The notes under the pieces were generated by a model. That model did no database searches and had not been told where the DNA came from. It saw only the letters and a program-made list of their open reading frames with translations. Made by a program: the position numbers and the translations under genes. Source: Pelecanus crispus (Eukaryota > Chordata > Aves > Pelecaniformes > Pelecanidae). Taken from it: DNA of 64,000 nucleotides. Shown here piece by piece: positions 37,506 to 49,640 of the stretch. Location: the NCBI RefSeq assembly GCF_030463565.1, contig NC_134643.1, forward strand, positions 82,085,721 through 82,149,720, in the 5' to 3' direction. Every line of letters starts with the position of its first letter. Positions within the stretch are counted from its first letter, which is position 1.

Positions 37506-38682
37506 TCAAGACACTTCAATGATTTCCATGCTGCCCGAAAAGCTCGACTGACTGCCTACTTTCCCCAGTTCTTCTCTGGATCTGTTGTCTGACATGATGC
37601 TCTCCCCAAACTCCATCTGGCAGCTTCTGCGCTTAAACTGCTTTTCAAAAGAGCTTTCCTCATGCCAGCTCCGCCGGGAGTCACCTCGATCGCCCTGCTT
37701 CGGCCTCCTGCGCACAGCACAGGCCTGGTCACAGCCCGTGGGCAGCTGGCTGCAGCTGTAGGCAGAGTAAGCAGCGCTGTTCCCATAGATGGCAGAGGCA
37801 GAGTAGAAGTGCGAGGACTCGGTTGCAAAATACCAGCTGTTGGTAAGGGACGTAGCCGATGTCTGAGGAGCCAAGATGTCCGAGTGCCAGCCTTTGAGGC
37901 CCAGCCCAGCAGCAGACTTTGCCAGATGCTGCTGGCTGGTGGAGAGACCAAACAAGAAGTTTGTTCGGTAGTTGTCTTCCATGCTCCCGCTCCGGTGGAG
38001 GGGGTACAGGAGCGACCGCTGAGTGGTGGCACTGCTGCTGGCTCTCCCCAGGTGTTGCCGCTTGCTCTGGCTGTCCAGCTGCCAGGTGCTCTGGGGTTTC
38101 TTGGGAGGGTTTGCCTCCTCTTTGTCAGGGCTGGTTTCTGGGGTCTGCTCCGAGACCTCCTGGACAGGGGAGAACTGACACAACTTGCTGCCGCCCTCTA
38201 AAGCGGTCGCGTGTTTGTAGTATTCCAGGGTGTCTTCGGAGGAGGCAAAGCCCTGAACCGATGCAGTCACACAGTTGCTACTCGCCGAGTAGGATACAGA
38301 TTTGATATCCAAAGAAAAGGAGCGCTTCAGCCGGTTGCTATCCTCCACCTTATCTAGGGAGACGTGCAGTCCATTTATGCCCTGCACCAGTGGGCCATCT
38401 TCCAGAGGGGACAAGTGCCCACAGGGTGCGCTGCCGCAGTCCGTCGGCTTCTGCTCGACGATCTCGGAGGTAGCGGTAATGCAGAGCTGGTTAGCGGAAA
38501 GGCTGCTCTGCCCACCTTCGGGGATCAGCACGTGCTCGCTGCTTTTTTCCAAATGCAGAAGTTTCAGCTTACTAATATGTCCAGGCTGACCGCTCTGGTT
38601 CTTGAGCTTTTTCTCAAAGTCCAAAAGCTGGCCCAGGAAGTTGAAGTTGGGAGAAATGGTTGGCCTTTTTTCTTTCACAAAT
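37506..38682 (-). CDS. DUSP16: DUSP16 (MKP-7) terminal coding exon: end of phosphatase domain and C-terminal tail
   Basis: DUSP16/MKP-7 dephosphorylates JNK and p38 MAP kinases and shuttles between cytoplasm and nucleus. The exon begins after TTTCTAG (AG at 38684-38683). Its first base completes an Arg codon, then FVKEKRPTISPNFNFLGQLL finishes the dual-specificity phosphatase domain. The rest of its 391 residues is the long Ser-rich tail peculiar to this phosphatase, ending GSMEIIEVS with a TGA stop at 37508-37506. Conserved tail blocks include LKRSFSLDIKSVSYSAS, GLKGWHSDILAPQTS and FKRRSCQMEFGESIMS. The Ser-Pro in LCQFSPVQE (codon 38169-38171) aligns with human Ser446, reported as an ERK site controlling stability. 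Human has 393 residues here, so length is conserved. The Met at 38708 is intronic, not a start. Confidence 0.98.
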
Positions 38683-38930
38683 CTAGAAAGAGGGGACAAA
38701 CAAAACAAGAATTAATTTAAGGACCTGCTGCTCAGACCTGAGATAGCCCTAGAGTGATTGTTGTGAATGCTAACAGCCTATTCTGAACTTGTCAGGATGC
38801 CTGGACTGAGGTTCAGTCAAGCACAGGAAATATGGATGGGGGGGAAAAGAAAAAAAAAAGGCAGCTTTTAAGCAAGATAATGCCGGATGCTCTCAAATTC
38901 TCTCTGTAGCTTACTTAAAGGTGGCTAAAA

Positions 38931-38955
38931 GGGGGGGGGGGGGGGGGGGGGGGGG
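38931..38955. repeat. Poly(G) run of 25
   Basis: An uninterrupted G25 on the + strand, C25 in DUSP16 sense, lying about 250 bases upstream of the terminal-exon acceptor. Length is as given in the assembly; homopolymers of this size are error-prone. Confidence 0.9.
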
Positions 38956-39019
38956 AAGCACCATTCTTTTTACCTCTTTATGATGTCCACAAGATTTGAG
39001 GGACTAATTTTCCTTATTT

Positions 39020-39230
39020 ATAGAATCATAGAATCAGAATCATTTAGGTTGGAAAAGACCTTGAAGATCATCCAGTACAACCATTAACCAACACTACCAA
39101 GTCCACACTAAACCAATCAAGGGTAGACTAGACTAAACCATGTCCCGAAGTGCCACATCTACCTGTTTTTTGAACACCTCCAGGGATGGTGACTCCACCA
39201 CCTCTCTGGGCAGCCTGTTCCAATGCTTGA
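39020..39230 (-). mobile_element. CR1 3'-end fragment, reverse orientation
   Basis: It begins with TAGAATCATAGAATCAGAATC, the reverse of the CR1 tail, followed by TTTAGGTTGGAAAAGACCTT and the CR1 3' UTR through CAGCCTGTTCCAATGCTTGA. The copy is about 210 bp, 5'-truncated, and in sense with DUSP16 within its intron. A small internal expansion near 39111-39140 (CAATCAAGGGTAGACTAGAC) is unlike the usual element. Confidence 0.93.
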
Positions 39231-42200
39231 AATTTCATTTCACCAGTGGGATCTCTGCTACCTCGGTTTTTGACCAGAGGTAAGAGCTCCTCAAGTTCTG
39301 CATGAAAAGCATGAGAGCTCCAGCCAGGAGACCTTAGCCTCCCCTGCACTGCAGAAAGCAGACCACCTTCCCCACTGCTCAAAGGGACGAAACCCCGCAG
39401 TCCTTTCACCTCTCTCATGCCGCTGTTACTGCAGTGAGTGCTTCCTACCCTGCTTATCTTTGTCAGGCAAGACAAAGTGCTCTGATATATGCTGACCTTA
39501 TACAGCAAATGCCGGTGATTTCTACCATACATTGGTATTGACCGCTGATAATGATCATCAAAAAGAAAAACAGAAAGGAGCAAATGCAGCATTAAAACAA
39601 AAACGTTCTCTCCAGCTCTGTAGGTGTTCAGCAGTAAGGGCAACAGTATTGCCAAATCACTGGAAAAGTTAACCTATTTTCGAGTCCGGTAGGAAGCAGC
39701 CCGACTCACATACACGTGCCAGTCTAAGCATGCACTTACATATTCAGTTGAATATGGACAAGGTGCAATGCATACTTAAAATGTTTTCCTGAACCAGGAC
39801 TCTAAGTGTATGAAAGACTTAAGTATTAGAAGTCATGTCATATACTTCAAAGTTAAATACAAAAGCAGTACGGCCTACCTGTCTGATTTGCGATATAGCT
39901 AAATAAGTACTCTTCGCTTTTTACAGGCTGTAAAACAGAAAGCTGCCCAAACCCTTCCTCTTTTTTTTTTTTTTTAAACCATTCCTGGAACTATGAAGGT
40001 ACCAGATGACAAGGGAATTAATGAGGAAAGAAACCTTGAAGAGCCAAACACACATATAATGTATCACTGGGAAAATTAAGTATTATTAAAAGCAAAAAAA
40101 TTATCTCTGGGGCTGTGTACGGAAGGTGAGCGTCCAGTCATTAAAAACAGCATGAAAAAATTTGAAGGTGTACTTGTGCATATATGTATACACTAGCACA
40201 AATGCAACCAAGCACATGAAAAATACCAAACAAAACTTGCTTTTTTTTTTTTTTTTAAAGTTGCCAAAAACCAAATAATAGTATGAATAGTCGAGCCGAC
40301 ATGATGACCTGGAAGATCAGCTTGTGTGAAGTGATAGTGGAAACTTCCACCATGAAGTGCCATCACTGCCAAATGGAGAAAAAATAGTTAAGTCACCTCA
40401 GAAGAGATTCTTTAGGTCAATCTAGCACTGAACTGGAGGGCTTTTATTCCAGTGTAAGCAATTCGCTCACAAGAATTGATAAAGTCTTCATTCATTCTTT
40501 TCCAGTCAAAGCTAGTTGTACTTGTTATTGGATTTACTATTTAAAGCAAGATCCTTCTGGTCAACACTGCCGTTTCTGGCCTGTGTTCTGGAAGCCTCTC
40601 CCTTCCACTTTCTCCTTGTCTCACCCCAAAATATTGGGCAGTCCTAAATGTAAAACTAGCTTTTTAAAAAATGACAAGCTAGTTCAAGAAAGTCTGACGG
40701 ATCCCTCCAACAAGTTTTAAGGCTTTGCAAACTTTTTCATTTCAAAATGCACACTCTTTTTTCCAATTGGAAAATATGTATAACATTTAATTTTGATGTT
40801 TGTTTCCCTTGTATCATCCATTATACAAAAGAAAAGATTAAAACCGTTTATTTCCTCAGATCTTGCACTTCAAGTAACAGTGTCACCTTTTTATTTTTGT
40901 AACAGCGTCAGACAAGCATTTTATCTAATGACTTCCATTAACTCAGAGAAAAGTATTGTTCTTTCAAGCTTTGCCAACAAGAGACCCCAAACCAATGAGT
41001 GAAACGTGCTGCAGGCTGTTCTCACTAAGCCATATCAAAGGAAATACAGCAAAATATAATCTATATTTCACAGCAGTTGTTCAGTATTAACAGTGCAAAG
41101 AAAAAAGGCCTAGGATGATTAATCCTTCACTCAGTTGACACTTCTAGTTAAGAAACAAACTAGAATTTAAGGCAGAGATTTCACAGAGGAATTTAGAAGC
41201 AGCACTTTAGAAGTCCCCTGAAGCATGTGCATCTTAACAGTGTTGAGTACTTGACAGCTTAACCTCCAGACCACTACAGCCTGAGCCCAGACAGGTTTTT
41301 TTAGTGAATCAAGCTCATACCTTGCACAGTATCCATCCACATCCACTAATTCATCCATATTATCTATACATGTAACTTTTGTCTACGCCTCTTAACCAAA
41401 CCTGTTTCCCCCTACGTGTTGAAATTACTGTTCAACACCAAACTGTCAGCAGGCTCTAGTAAGAAACCATGGAAAATTTCTAAAGACCATGGGATGGTTG
41501 TAGTTCAGGCACCTCTTACATGCACTTTTTTCACTGCATACATAATCACGTTCATCAGCTTAAAAGAAAATGCCCCATGGCAATCACTCGCCACAAAGGA
41601 ATATCAAATGTTCATCTTTCTGTCCTCATCAGTGTTTTAGAGATAGTAGTAGCAAACACAGTAGCGATTCGGAAGGTACTCTTCTCCACCTGCTCCAGCG
41701 CAATTGTTCAAATTGCTTCTGCACCACGCACGCTACAGCGATGCGTCAGCTGTGCCAGCTAGCATATAAAGCCCATCAAAAAGAAAACAATAATTTTCAA
41801 CAAAGGAGGTTGTTAAATGAAATAGGGAAGTCATGGTAAATGCAACCAAGCCACCTGGAATCTAGTAAAGTGTTCACAATCCAAGTACAGAAACATGGGA
41901 TTTGAAAGGTTAAAAAAGGGGGGGTGTGGGAGGGTGGTCCCACAAAAATTCCCTGATGCCACAAAGAGCCAACACTTCAAAATACTTTCCACTTGAGTTT
42001 AATAGCAACAAAGAAGCTTTCTTAATTCCTAGACATTTCACCTGCGGCAGTTCTTTGAGAGCATTACCAAATACCAAACTGAAGTCAAGAGCTCCAGCCT
42101 AGCATCTGTCGTAAGCGTGATTATAAATAATCTCAGTTCTCTTTCTTTAACCCTGTCCATTCCATTCTCTCTCTGACTTACAAGGTATTGTTGTATTCGT

Positions 42201-42527
42201 GCTATAGCTGTGTGCGTGTATGCATGTACATACACACACATTTAATAATAAGCAGTTTAAATTCCAAGTATTTGCCTACTCAGAGCAAAGACCAACATCA
42301 GCATTTTGCAGGTGGGGAATTAGTATTAGGTGTGTGATGTCTACGCAACACCACTGATTTGTTTATGGAGGAAGTCTACATTTAAAATAGGAGTGTGCAG
42401 AGGCCAGTGAACTACCGGATAAAGTAAGATGTCTGCTTCTACCCTTGGTCATATAACCTTTTATTCTTCACCTTAAAAACAAGCCAACAGGCACAAGAAT
42501 TAACACGAAGGGAAATTTTCTCCTTAC

Positions 42528-42651
42528 CTGTAAGCTTCGTCTAAGGACATATCCATTCTCTTCATGATATATGCAATAGCGATTGTGGCGGAGCGAGATA
42601 TTCCAGCTAAACAGTGCACTAACACTCGGCCATTTGATGCTTTTGCTTTTT
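42528..42651 (-). CDS. DUSP16: DUSP16 internal exon carrying the catalytic signature
   Basis: This 124-bp exon encodes the phosphatase P-loop VHCLAGISRSATIAIAYIMK. The nucleophile Cys (codon 42611-42613, equivalent to human Cys244) and the phosphate-binding Arg (codon 42593-42595) form the HC(X5)R signature, so the enzyme should be active. The acceptor is TATGCAG (AG at 42653-42652) and the donor GTAAGG at 42527-42522. It starts with two bases completing a Glu codon and ends with two bases of an Arg codon finished in the next exon, so phases on both sides agree. One difference from human is Arg for Cys three residues before VHC (SNGRVLVHC), as I recall the human sequence. Confidence 0.98.
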
Positions 42652-43345
42652 CTGCATAGCAAAGAAATTGGCAAGTGTCACACTCAACAGCATTATACCA
42701 CGATAAAAAGTTTGCAAAGAAAGCAATGTTATTTAAAATTGTTCAAAACTTCCAAATTAATGGCTAATTGCAAATCTCATGGAAGCTTTAAACAAAAATC
42801 ACTTATTTTCTCTAGCACTGTATAGCATTGAGTATAGAAAAAGCATGTGACTACACACAGGAAATATACTGCAGTTACAGCATACCGCATTTTAATGTGC
42901 ACATAAACAACCCTATTTAGATGTCTGGGAAAGGTGATTGTTTCTAATTTTATGTGCAAGTAAAAAGTAAGCATTCATGATGGAACAATTTGGCCAGCTC
43001 AAATTTGGCTAGCTCACTTCTCAAAGCTAAAGACAGGATCTGTATGTCCGATTGTCTAATTCGCTCTCTACAGGCGTGTATCAGGCATCTGCTAGGTTGC
43101 CAGAAAGCAGAGTTGTGCTCTTAAAAAGTGTCTTTGTTCCGTAAGTGCTGGAACACGCAGTGGCAGAATCTCCCTACGTTATTTTGCTTCTGTGCTCCTA
43201 AAGCGATGGTGATCATGTACATAGATCCTTAGGGTATTTTCATACCACCCAGAAGGCATTCAGGTCTTCTCCAGCCAAACCAGCAAGGCAGACACACAAA
43301 AGAATCCAGAAACTGTTCTAGAGAGAATTCAAATTTTCTTCTCAC
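42652..43345 (-). other. DUSP16: DUSP16 intron (694 bp)
   Basis: A short GT-AG intron between the two exons that encode most of the phosphatase domain. I see nothing else in it. Confidence 0.95.
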
Positions 43346-43505
43346 CTATAAAATCAACTGATTTATCCAACCAAGGCAAAATTTTCTCACAAAAGCTGTC
43401 ATTCACAGGCACTCTCAGGAAATGGGATTCTGGAATAAAATCAGGCTTTGGACAAGTATTGCTGGCATTTAGGACGTAGCCAATATCATTCTGCTGCATC
43501 AGCTC
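43346..43505 (-). CDS. DUSP16: DUSP16 internal exon, N-terminal half of the phosphatase domain
   Basis: This 160-bp exon encodes ELMQQNDIGYVLNASNTCPK and onward to PWLDKSVDFI, with one base of the next codon. It includes the general-acid loop VPVNDSFCEK. The Asp codon at 43398-43400 corresponds to human Asp213, needed to protonate the leaving group. The acceptor is TTTCCTAG (AG at 43507-43506) in phase 0 and the donor GTGAGAAG at 43345. It is nearly identical to human over its length. Confidence 0.98.
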
Positions 43506-45393
43506 CTAGGAAAGAGAGAAAGATTAAGCCTAGAGAAGTCAAATGGTACCTTTGGCATGTTACAAAGAAACTATGAACCCAAAGCACATCATAAAGCTAA
43601 AACCCAAACTGGAATTCATGTTGGAATTGCTCTAGCTTTACTAGGGGCATTCTTTTTTGAAAAAAAGAATTCCTCAGCTTGTAATTCTTCAAACAACTTT
43701 AGCGACACATCCAGTGTGTCCAAATAACGTATGGACTGCAAAGCCCACACAAACAAAGTTAACAACAGAAATAATGGTAGAATACCTTCTGCTACTCTGA
43801 AGCATCACTTCCAAGAGAATGAATATTTTGCCTTTTGGTTTAAATTCCCACTTTGCAAGCTGACAGCATAACCAAGCAGTTTCCACATGTAGTTTGCTGA
43901 CTTGAATACACGTTTTCTGGATCACGTATCTAAGACTGAGGTTGCCCCATCACGGATACTGGTGAGAAATGCGAAATGAAACCAATGCCTCCTGCAGTCA
44001 CCTCTTAAAGCGTCCGGGACTTCCTTGTTTCTAAGGCAACGTGTAAAACTCACTCAAAACCTTGAGAGAAAGAGCTGAGTAAGAGCTGAAGACCTTGAAT
44101 TAGACCATTTTCACACAGCACTAACTGCAGCTTTACAGGAGTTCCGCTTTGTGGGTTACGATTTAGTTGCTCGTATTTCAGTTGTCAGTCTTCACTCCTC
44201 TTGCACCTCAGAGATTATCGCAGCAACAAGCAAAGAGATTCAAAGTATAAGAGTCAACTGGGCTTTTTAAATAAGTCAATTTTCATGATTGCAAATTAAG
44301 AGACACCTCTTTTCGGCACCTTGCCATACTCTTTGTATTGAGAGTTGTGCAAAGTGGTGTCTGATGCAGTAGGTACCTTAGTGCCAAAACATGTGAAACA
44401 AGTACTAGAAAACTAGAGATGGCTCAACCAAAACCATCCAGTCTCCTGCAAGTAAGCATCTTGACACAGAAAAGCAGTTAGGCAGGTTGGAGTAATACTG
44501 ATCGAACAACTTTTCTGGTTCAGATATGATTTGGCAGTAAGTGACATGCAATACTATGCTTGGACAGTAGTTACACTGAATACAAACATTGGGGAGCTTT
44601 TGGCCAGATTTCTATGGAAACTAATGTACGAAACTAAACTGAAACAGAAAAAAAGCCAACCCCCACCCCCACCCCCCCGATTTTAATCCTGTTGCTTTTA
44701 TAGCAATGATATAAAAAGGAAAAGTTATGTCAATCCATGGGAGCAGTGGCAAGAAAGAATTCTTACGCTGCAGATTTCAGCTGGAGGACTACCAGTATGA
44801 AAATACAGTCGTGAAGACAAATGATCGCTTCTTCCCCATATGTATTTTTTTCTGCATGTGTAAAGACGTTTTGGTGAAGAGAAACAGGGATATGGGCTAG
44901 TTAGCTGAAGAGCCAGAACTCTATATTGTTCAAATCAGAACAGTTTAAATAATGTGTGATATTTAGTATACAGGTACACCACATGTATGTTATAGTGCGT
45001 ATATAGAAGGGATGACTACTCACACACACACACATATATGCATGCACAAATTAAATGTTCAGTGAGAACAAAGGACTGCAGAGGAGAAGGGAATCTACCT
45101 CAGTCATTTACAGAAGCAAGTGTATACAACTGCTACTGGCTGCATTTTAAACAGGGAATTTACATGAATCTCTGCTAGCGAGCTGAATTTTGTTGCCTGG
45201 AGCAAAATGAGCAGCTCCTCCAAACCTTCATCCAAAGTCCCTCACAAAAGCACATTCAGAGGTGCATGAAGGTGTGGGCACCTTAAACTAATGAACATAA
45301 CATTATATCATAAAATTACCCATTCAAGGGGAACAGGAGATGACCAGTTACTTGCAAAGCAAATCACCAGAAATATAATTTGCAACAATGGTA

Positions 45394-45447
45394 AATAGAG
45401 AAAGGAAAGAGAAAAAGAAAAGAGAGAAAAAGAAAAGAGAAAAAAGG
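45394..45447. repeat. Purine-rich (GA) tract
   Basis: About 54 bases of G and A with few interruptions, built of GAGAAAAAGAAAA-type units. In DUSP16 sense it is polypyrimidine. Confidence 0.85.
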
Positions 45448-48400
45448 CTGGATGTGTCAAAATAAGTTCTCAGCCTTACTGCCTCTTACCCTGCTAGTTT
45501 CCTACATCACGCTCCCAGTAAAGCTCAGCTTCTCAAACTGGAATTTGTTGTCATTGATGTCACTGATTTCCCCCCCTCTCCCTTCCTTCCTATCTCCTCA
45601 CCTGAACCAGCAAGCTCCCTTCAGCCCCGCATGCCTTTCACAGCTGACTCCGTTGCACTTTCCTATTTAGCTCTCACACACCGATACACCTAAAAGTTTA
45701 AAAGCAGGAGCACTGTAAGGAAGTACGGGAATATTTGGAATTATCCAGAGAGGGAGGGTATTGGGAATGGGGTCTCGGCATAGAGGACTAACTACTGCTA
45801 GACCTGCGGTATCTTCCGTGTGCAAGGGAGACCCCCCCAATCCCCAGCATCTCTGCCTCGCTGTCCTGGGCTACACAGCTTTCCTCTTGTAGGATCCCAA
45901 GCTCTTCAGCATCAACTTCCATAAAGTAAGTACTGCTTTAGATGTCTACGTTGAAACATTGCCCCCAAACCGGCTCACCGAGAGCTGCATTTGTCTCACT
46001 TTTGTTCATCTATGAAACTCTTTCCAGACTGCTAGATATAAGGGAGACAGCACGATTAACTTCAACCAAATGTCCTCTTCTGTTCTTGCAAATTATTCCT
46101 ATGGAGAACATGCCTCACGCCTACTGTTGTTCGTGCTTGAAGGTCAGCAAGGAACAACTGGAACAGCGGTACAAAAGTACATGCAGAGCCATGAACATTG
46201 TCATGTATAAAGGAGGGAGGCGATGAAGGTATCGCTAACAAATGCACTGCTATGATGCATGTTTGTTCAGAGTATAGCTAAGGGGAGGCTGATGAATTTA
46301 GAAGAAGAACGGAAAGCCTTATTATTTCTTTTAAAGCATGAGCACTGGTGGGCCGCATAGTCCAGCCATCATGATTCCACAGTTATGCAAGGTTTGTGAT
46401 GTGGAATTGATTATTCAAACGGGAACGAGAAGGCTGCAGATGCCAAGTCTGAAATCTCTGAGCCAAAAAAACACCAAAAAAATGTGTTAGTGCTTGTCGT
46501 TGAGACTAAGGCTAAAGAAAGAAGTTATGCTTCCTTCTGTTCTAAAGTATCAATCATTCCCTGTGCAACACTCTCCAATATAATAACCATAACAGTGCCT
46601 TCATTGTAAGGCACCCAAGAGGAAGAAGTGAATTAGGATGGGAGGAAGATCCAGAAATCCTAATACTAACAACTTTGTGAAAAGAAGGTAAATGCTCTTT
46701 TGTCAGCTTATTTATATTTTATGACTTGTTTAATCTGAAAATTAATGGCACCCTAAAATGTTATTTTGTTCCAGGAAATAAAATCCAGGTCTGGAAGAAA
46801 AGAAAGAGAATAGTTATGTAAGTTGCAAAGCAGAAAGTTTTACAGTTTAAATACTGGTAGAAAACATGAGATGTAAGTAGGAGGTTCGTTCAGGCCTTCA
46901 ACCACAACATAGATTTTTTTTTTCTGTTATACTAACTTCCTTTAAGAAAACTGTCACTCCCGTCCTGTATAGGTTAGAATTTAGTTTGTCTTTTTTTCCC
47001 AAAGATCAACAAAGATCTCCTGTCAAAATATGTATCCTCTCGGTGATGCCACTAATATAACACACTGGGACCCAAAAACTGAAATTAACTTTTCTGTTAG
47101 CCAGAGTGAAATAAAGTAGTTAATCATGAAAAAAGTCCGCATTTTGTAAATATGTGCATTTAGGTAAAGTAGCAGCACTGATCACCAAATTACTAAAGAA
47201 CACATGGAAATGCCAGGTCAGAACTTTTATGCAATTTTTAGTATTTCAACCCTGCAAAAAAGTATTATGAACATTTTCAGAATCAAGCATTTAGAAAGAA
47301 ATCTGTAAAGTAAAAATACAAAGAAACGCCTAAGACTTTTCTGAAGTAATCATTAATTTTGCTAAAGGACACAAACCAAGCATCTGTGTTTGCATACCTT
47401 CCATAAATAAAGTGTTATCAGCAGAGGTATTAATGGCAAATAACGTTAGTATTCTTAAAAGGCCATGAATATAGATTGCCCTGCAACAAGACAAGCATTT
47501 CCCTACCCCTGCACTCAGAGATAAGCTTATAAAGATCCTGAAAAGATAAGCTCATCTTGATAAAACATGCTGAAAATTCACATCTTTAAATCATCAGGTT
47601 GAACAGCAGTGCAGATTCAGAGTTCTTTTTGCAGATATTTGAGACATTTAAATTTCAGAGAAATGAGTATGCCTGGTAAATGAAAGGAATCGGGGAACTC
47701 ACAGATAGCATTTGAAGGCAAAAATAAGGTCAATGTATACAACTACATCTTAATAGTCTGGGGAATCTTACTAGAATTTTTCAGAAAATTATTTTTAAAA
47801 AATCTGGACTTGAATAAAAAAATCCTATTCTAATCTTAACAGAAGGCTGACTCCTTGTCTCCAGTAGCCAACAAACCAGCAAGACCATTAAACCAGAGCA
47901 TGCATACGTAACCACTTAGCAACCCCTAGACTGTCCTAACAGAGAAAAAAAAAACTTTGCTACTTATCCCTGGTTTTTGTTTCTCACCCTCCTCTTTTGA
48001 ACGTTCTTCACTTCCCAGGTTTCTTAACCATGTACCAATATTTCTGGGCACTCACTGTAGCAAGAGACATCCTCCTTGCTCTCCCCCAATACCCCTGCAT
48101 AGGATCCAGGCCTCCCCAGAAGCAAAGCAAGCAGCAGAGATCTGCCAGTCATGTTTCTAGCATGCTGGTCTCTAGCTACCGCTAACTTTGAGTTGAATCA
48201 AGAAACTGATTAAACCCAGGAAACCAGGAGCTGCCAATAGTTGGGAAAATGAAGAGGCAGAAATCTTAATTTGTTCCCACAGCTTCTTTAGGTTAGAAAA
48301 GGTACCAATATTAAATATGGAAGCCATTTCAGATTTTCCACAGGCAGTCACCAAAACTGAAGAGGTAAGATAAGCTACCAAGACACTAAGGTCTACTTCC

Positions 48401-48655
48401 ATGCAGCAAATAAGTGACATGCTCAGAATAAAGCATTGCCTACTTTCGTCAAAGTTAGAGGAAAAAGGTATAAGCAACAAGCAGATCTGAAATCAGAGGA
48501 TGTGTATTTGTCCTAAAATGGGTAAGAAACCTAAGAGGTACCTTAGTCATCTATGAAAGAACTTCCATAACATTGACTGTCAAGGATAACACCAGGCAGT
48601 AAGAACTTACTGAACTTTCTGTGGCTTGTATGCTGTTGTTTTTGTGGTTCTCCAT

Positions 48656-48726
48656 TAAAAAAACAAAACAAAACAAACAAAAAAAACCCCAAACAAACAA
48701 AAAAAAACCCCACCACCACCAAAACA
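48656..48726. repeat. A/C-rich low-complexity tract
   Basis: Repeats of AAAACAAACAAAA-like units, ending in a short CCACCACCACC. The Phe/Val-rich - strand frame across it is a composition artefact. Confidence 0.85.
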
Positions 48727-48906
48727 CAGCAATCCTTGATCATGAATATGTGAGGAAATACATATCTGACAAACTCCTGGGGGTCCTACATTAATTCTGA
48801 AGTATCTGCAGCTGCAGTGCTTCCTGATGTCTGATGGACACATGCCAAAATAATATCAAGATTGTAGATTAATAGGCAAGAGAGCCACCACCAGGTCTAA
48901 ACTCTT

Positions 48907-48911
48907 CCTGT
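48907..48911. other. Target-site duplication, left copy (CCTGT)
   Basis: CCTGT directly precedes the LTR terminal TGTGGTGG and is repeated exactly at 50062-50066 after the other terminus. Five bases is typical for ERV-L-type integration. Confidence 0.85.
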
Positions 48912-49094
48912 TGTGGTGGGTTGACCTTGGCTGGATGCCAGGTGCCCACCAAGCCACGCTATCATGTCCCCTCCTCAACTGGACAGGGGCAGAAAAATAC
49001 AACAAAAGGCTCGTGGGTCGAGATAAGGACAAGGAGATTGCTAACCAATGATCATCATGGGCAAAACAGACTTGACTTGAGGAAATTAATTTGA

Positions 49095-49100
49095 TTTATT
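49095..49100 (-). terminator. LTR poly(A) signal (AATAAA)
   Basis: TTTATT on the + strand within TTGATTTATTACC; AATAAA in the sense of the LTR and of DUSP16. It lies about 180 bases before the LTR 3' end, fitting an R/U5 position. It could cause premature polyadenylation of DUSP16 pre-mRNA, which is untested. Confidence 0.55.
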
Positions 49101-49319
49101 ACCAATCAAATCAGAGTAGGATAACAAGAAATAAAACCAAATCTTAAAACACCTTCCCCCCACCCCTCCCTTCTTCCTGGGCTCAATTTCACTCCTGATT
49201 TTCTCTGCCTCCTCCCCTAGAGCGGTGCAGGGGAACAGGGAAGGGGGGTTGCGGTCAGTTCATCACACGTTGTCTCTGCCACTCCTTCCTCCTCAAGGGG
49301 AGGACTCCTCACACTCTTC

Positions 49320-49640
49320 CCCTGCCCCAGCATGGGTCCCTCACATGGGAGACAGCCCTCCACGAACTTCTCCAACATGAGTGCTTCCCATGGGCTGCAG
49401 TTCTTCAAGAACTGCTCCGGCGTGGGTCCCTTCCATGAGGTGCAGTCCTTCAGGAGCAGACTGCTCCAGCGTAGGTCCCCCATGGGTCACAAGTCCTGCC
49501 AGCAAACCTGCTCCAGCGTGGGCTCCTCTCTCTCCACGGGTCCACAGGTCCTGCCAGGAGCCTGCTCCAGTGTGGGCTTCCCACGGGGTCACGGCCCCCT
49601 CTGGGCACATCCACCTGCTCCAGCGTGGGGTCCTCCCCAG
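49320..49640 (-). repeat. Minisatellite inside the LTR, about 7 units of 43-55 bp
   Basis: On the + strand the core CTGCTCCAGCGTGGGTCC recurs in diverged form near 49323, 49366, 49411, 49460, 49508, 49563 and 49616. The units also share segments such as GTCCTGCCAGCA or GCAGTTCTTCAAGAAC. Both strands stay open in several frames across it because unit changes rarely introduce stops, giving repetitive peptide-like translations with motifs such as THAGAVLEEL. Confidence 0.8.

Larger units (their letters stand above)
38683..42527 (-). other. DUSP16: DUSP16 intron before the terminal exon (3.8 kb)
   Basis: Bounded by GTAAGG at 42527-42522 and TTTCTAG at the 3' side. It contains a G25 run at 38931-38955 and a reverse CR1 fragment at 39020-39230. 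The 175-codon frame at 39128-39655 (- strand) runs through the CR1 and has no recognisable homology, so I treat it as chance. T-runs occur near 39961 and 40242. Nothing else is recognised. Confidence 0.9.

Noticed and set aside
37556..38201. Long frames of 158 and 179 codons overlapping DUSP16 in other frames
   Set aside because: They are shadows of the GC-richer DUSP16 coding exon.
39128..39655. 175-codon open frame on the - strand
   Set aside because: Its C-terminal part is translated CR1 3' UTR and the rest lies within a DUSP16 intron with no recognisable homology or splice evidence.
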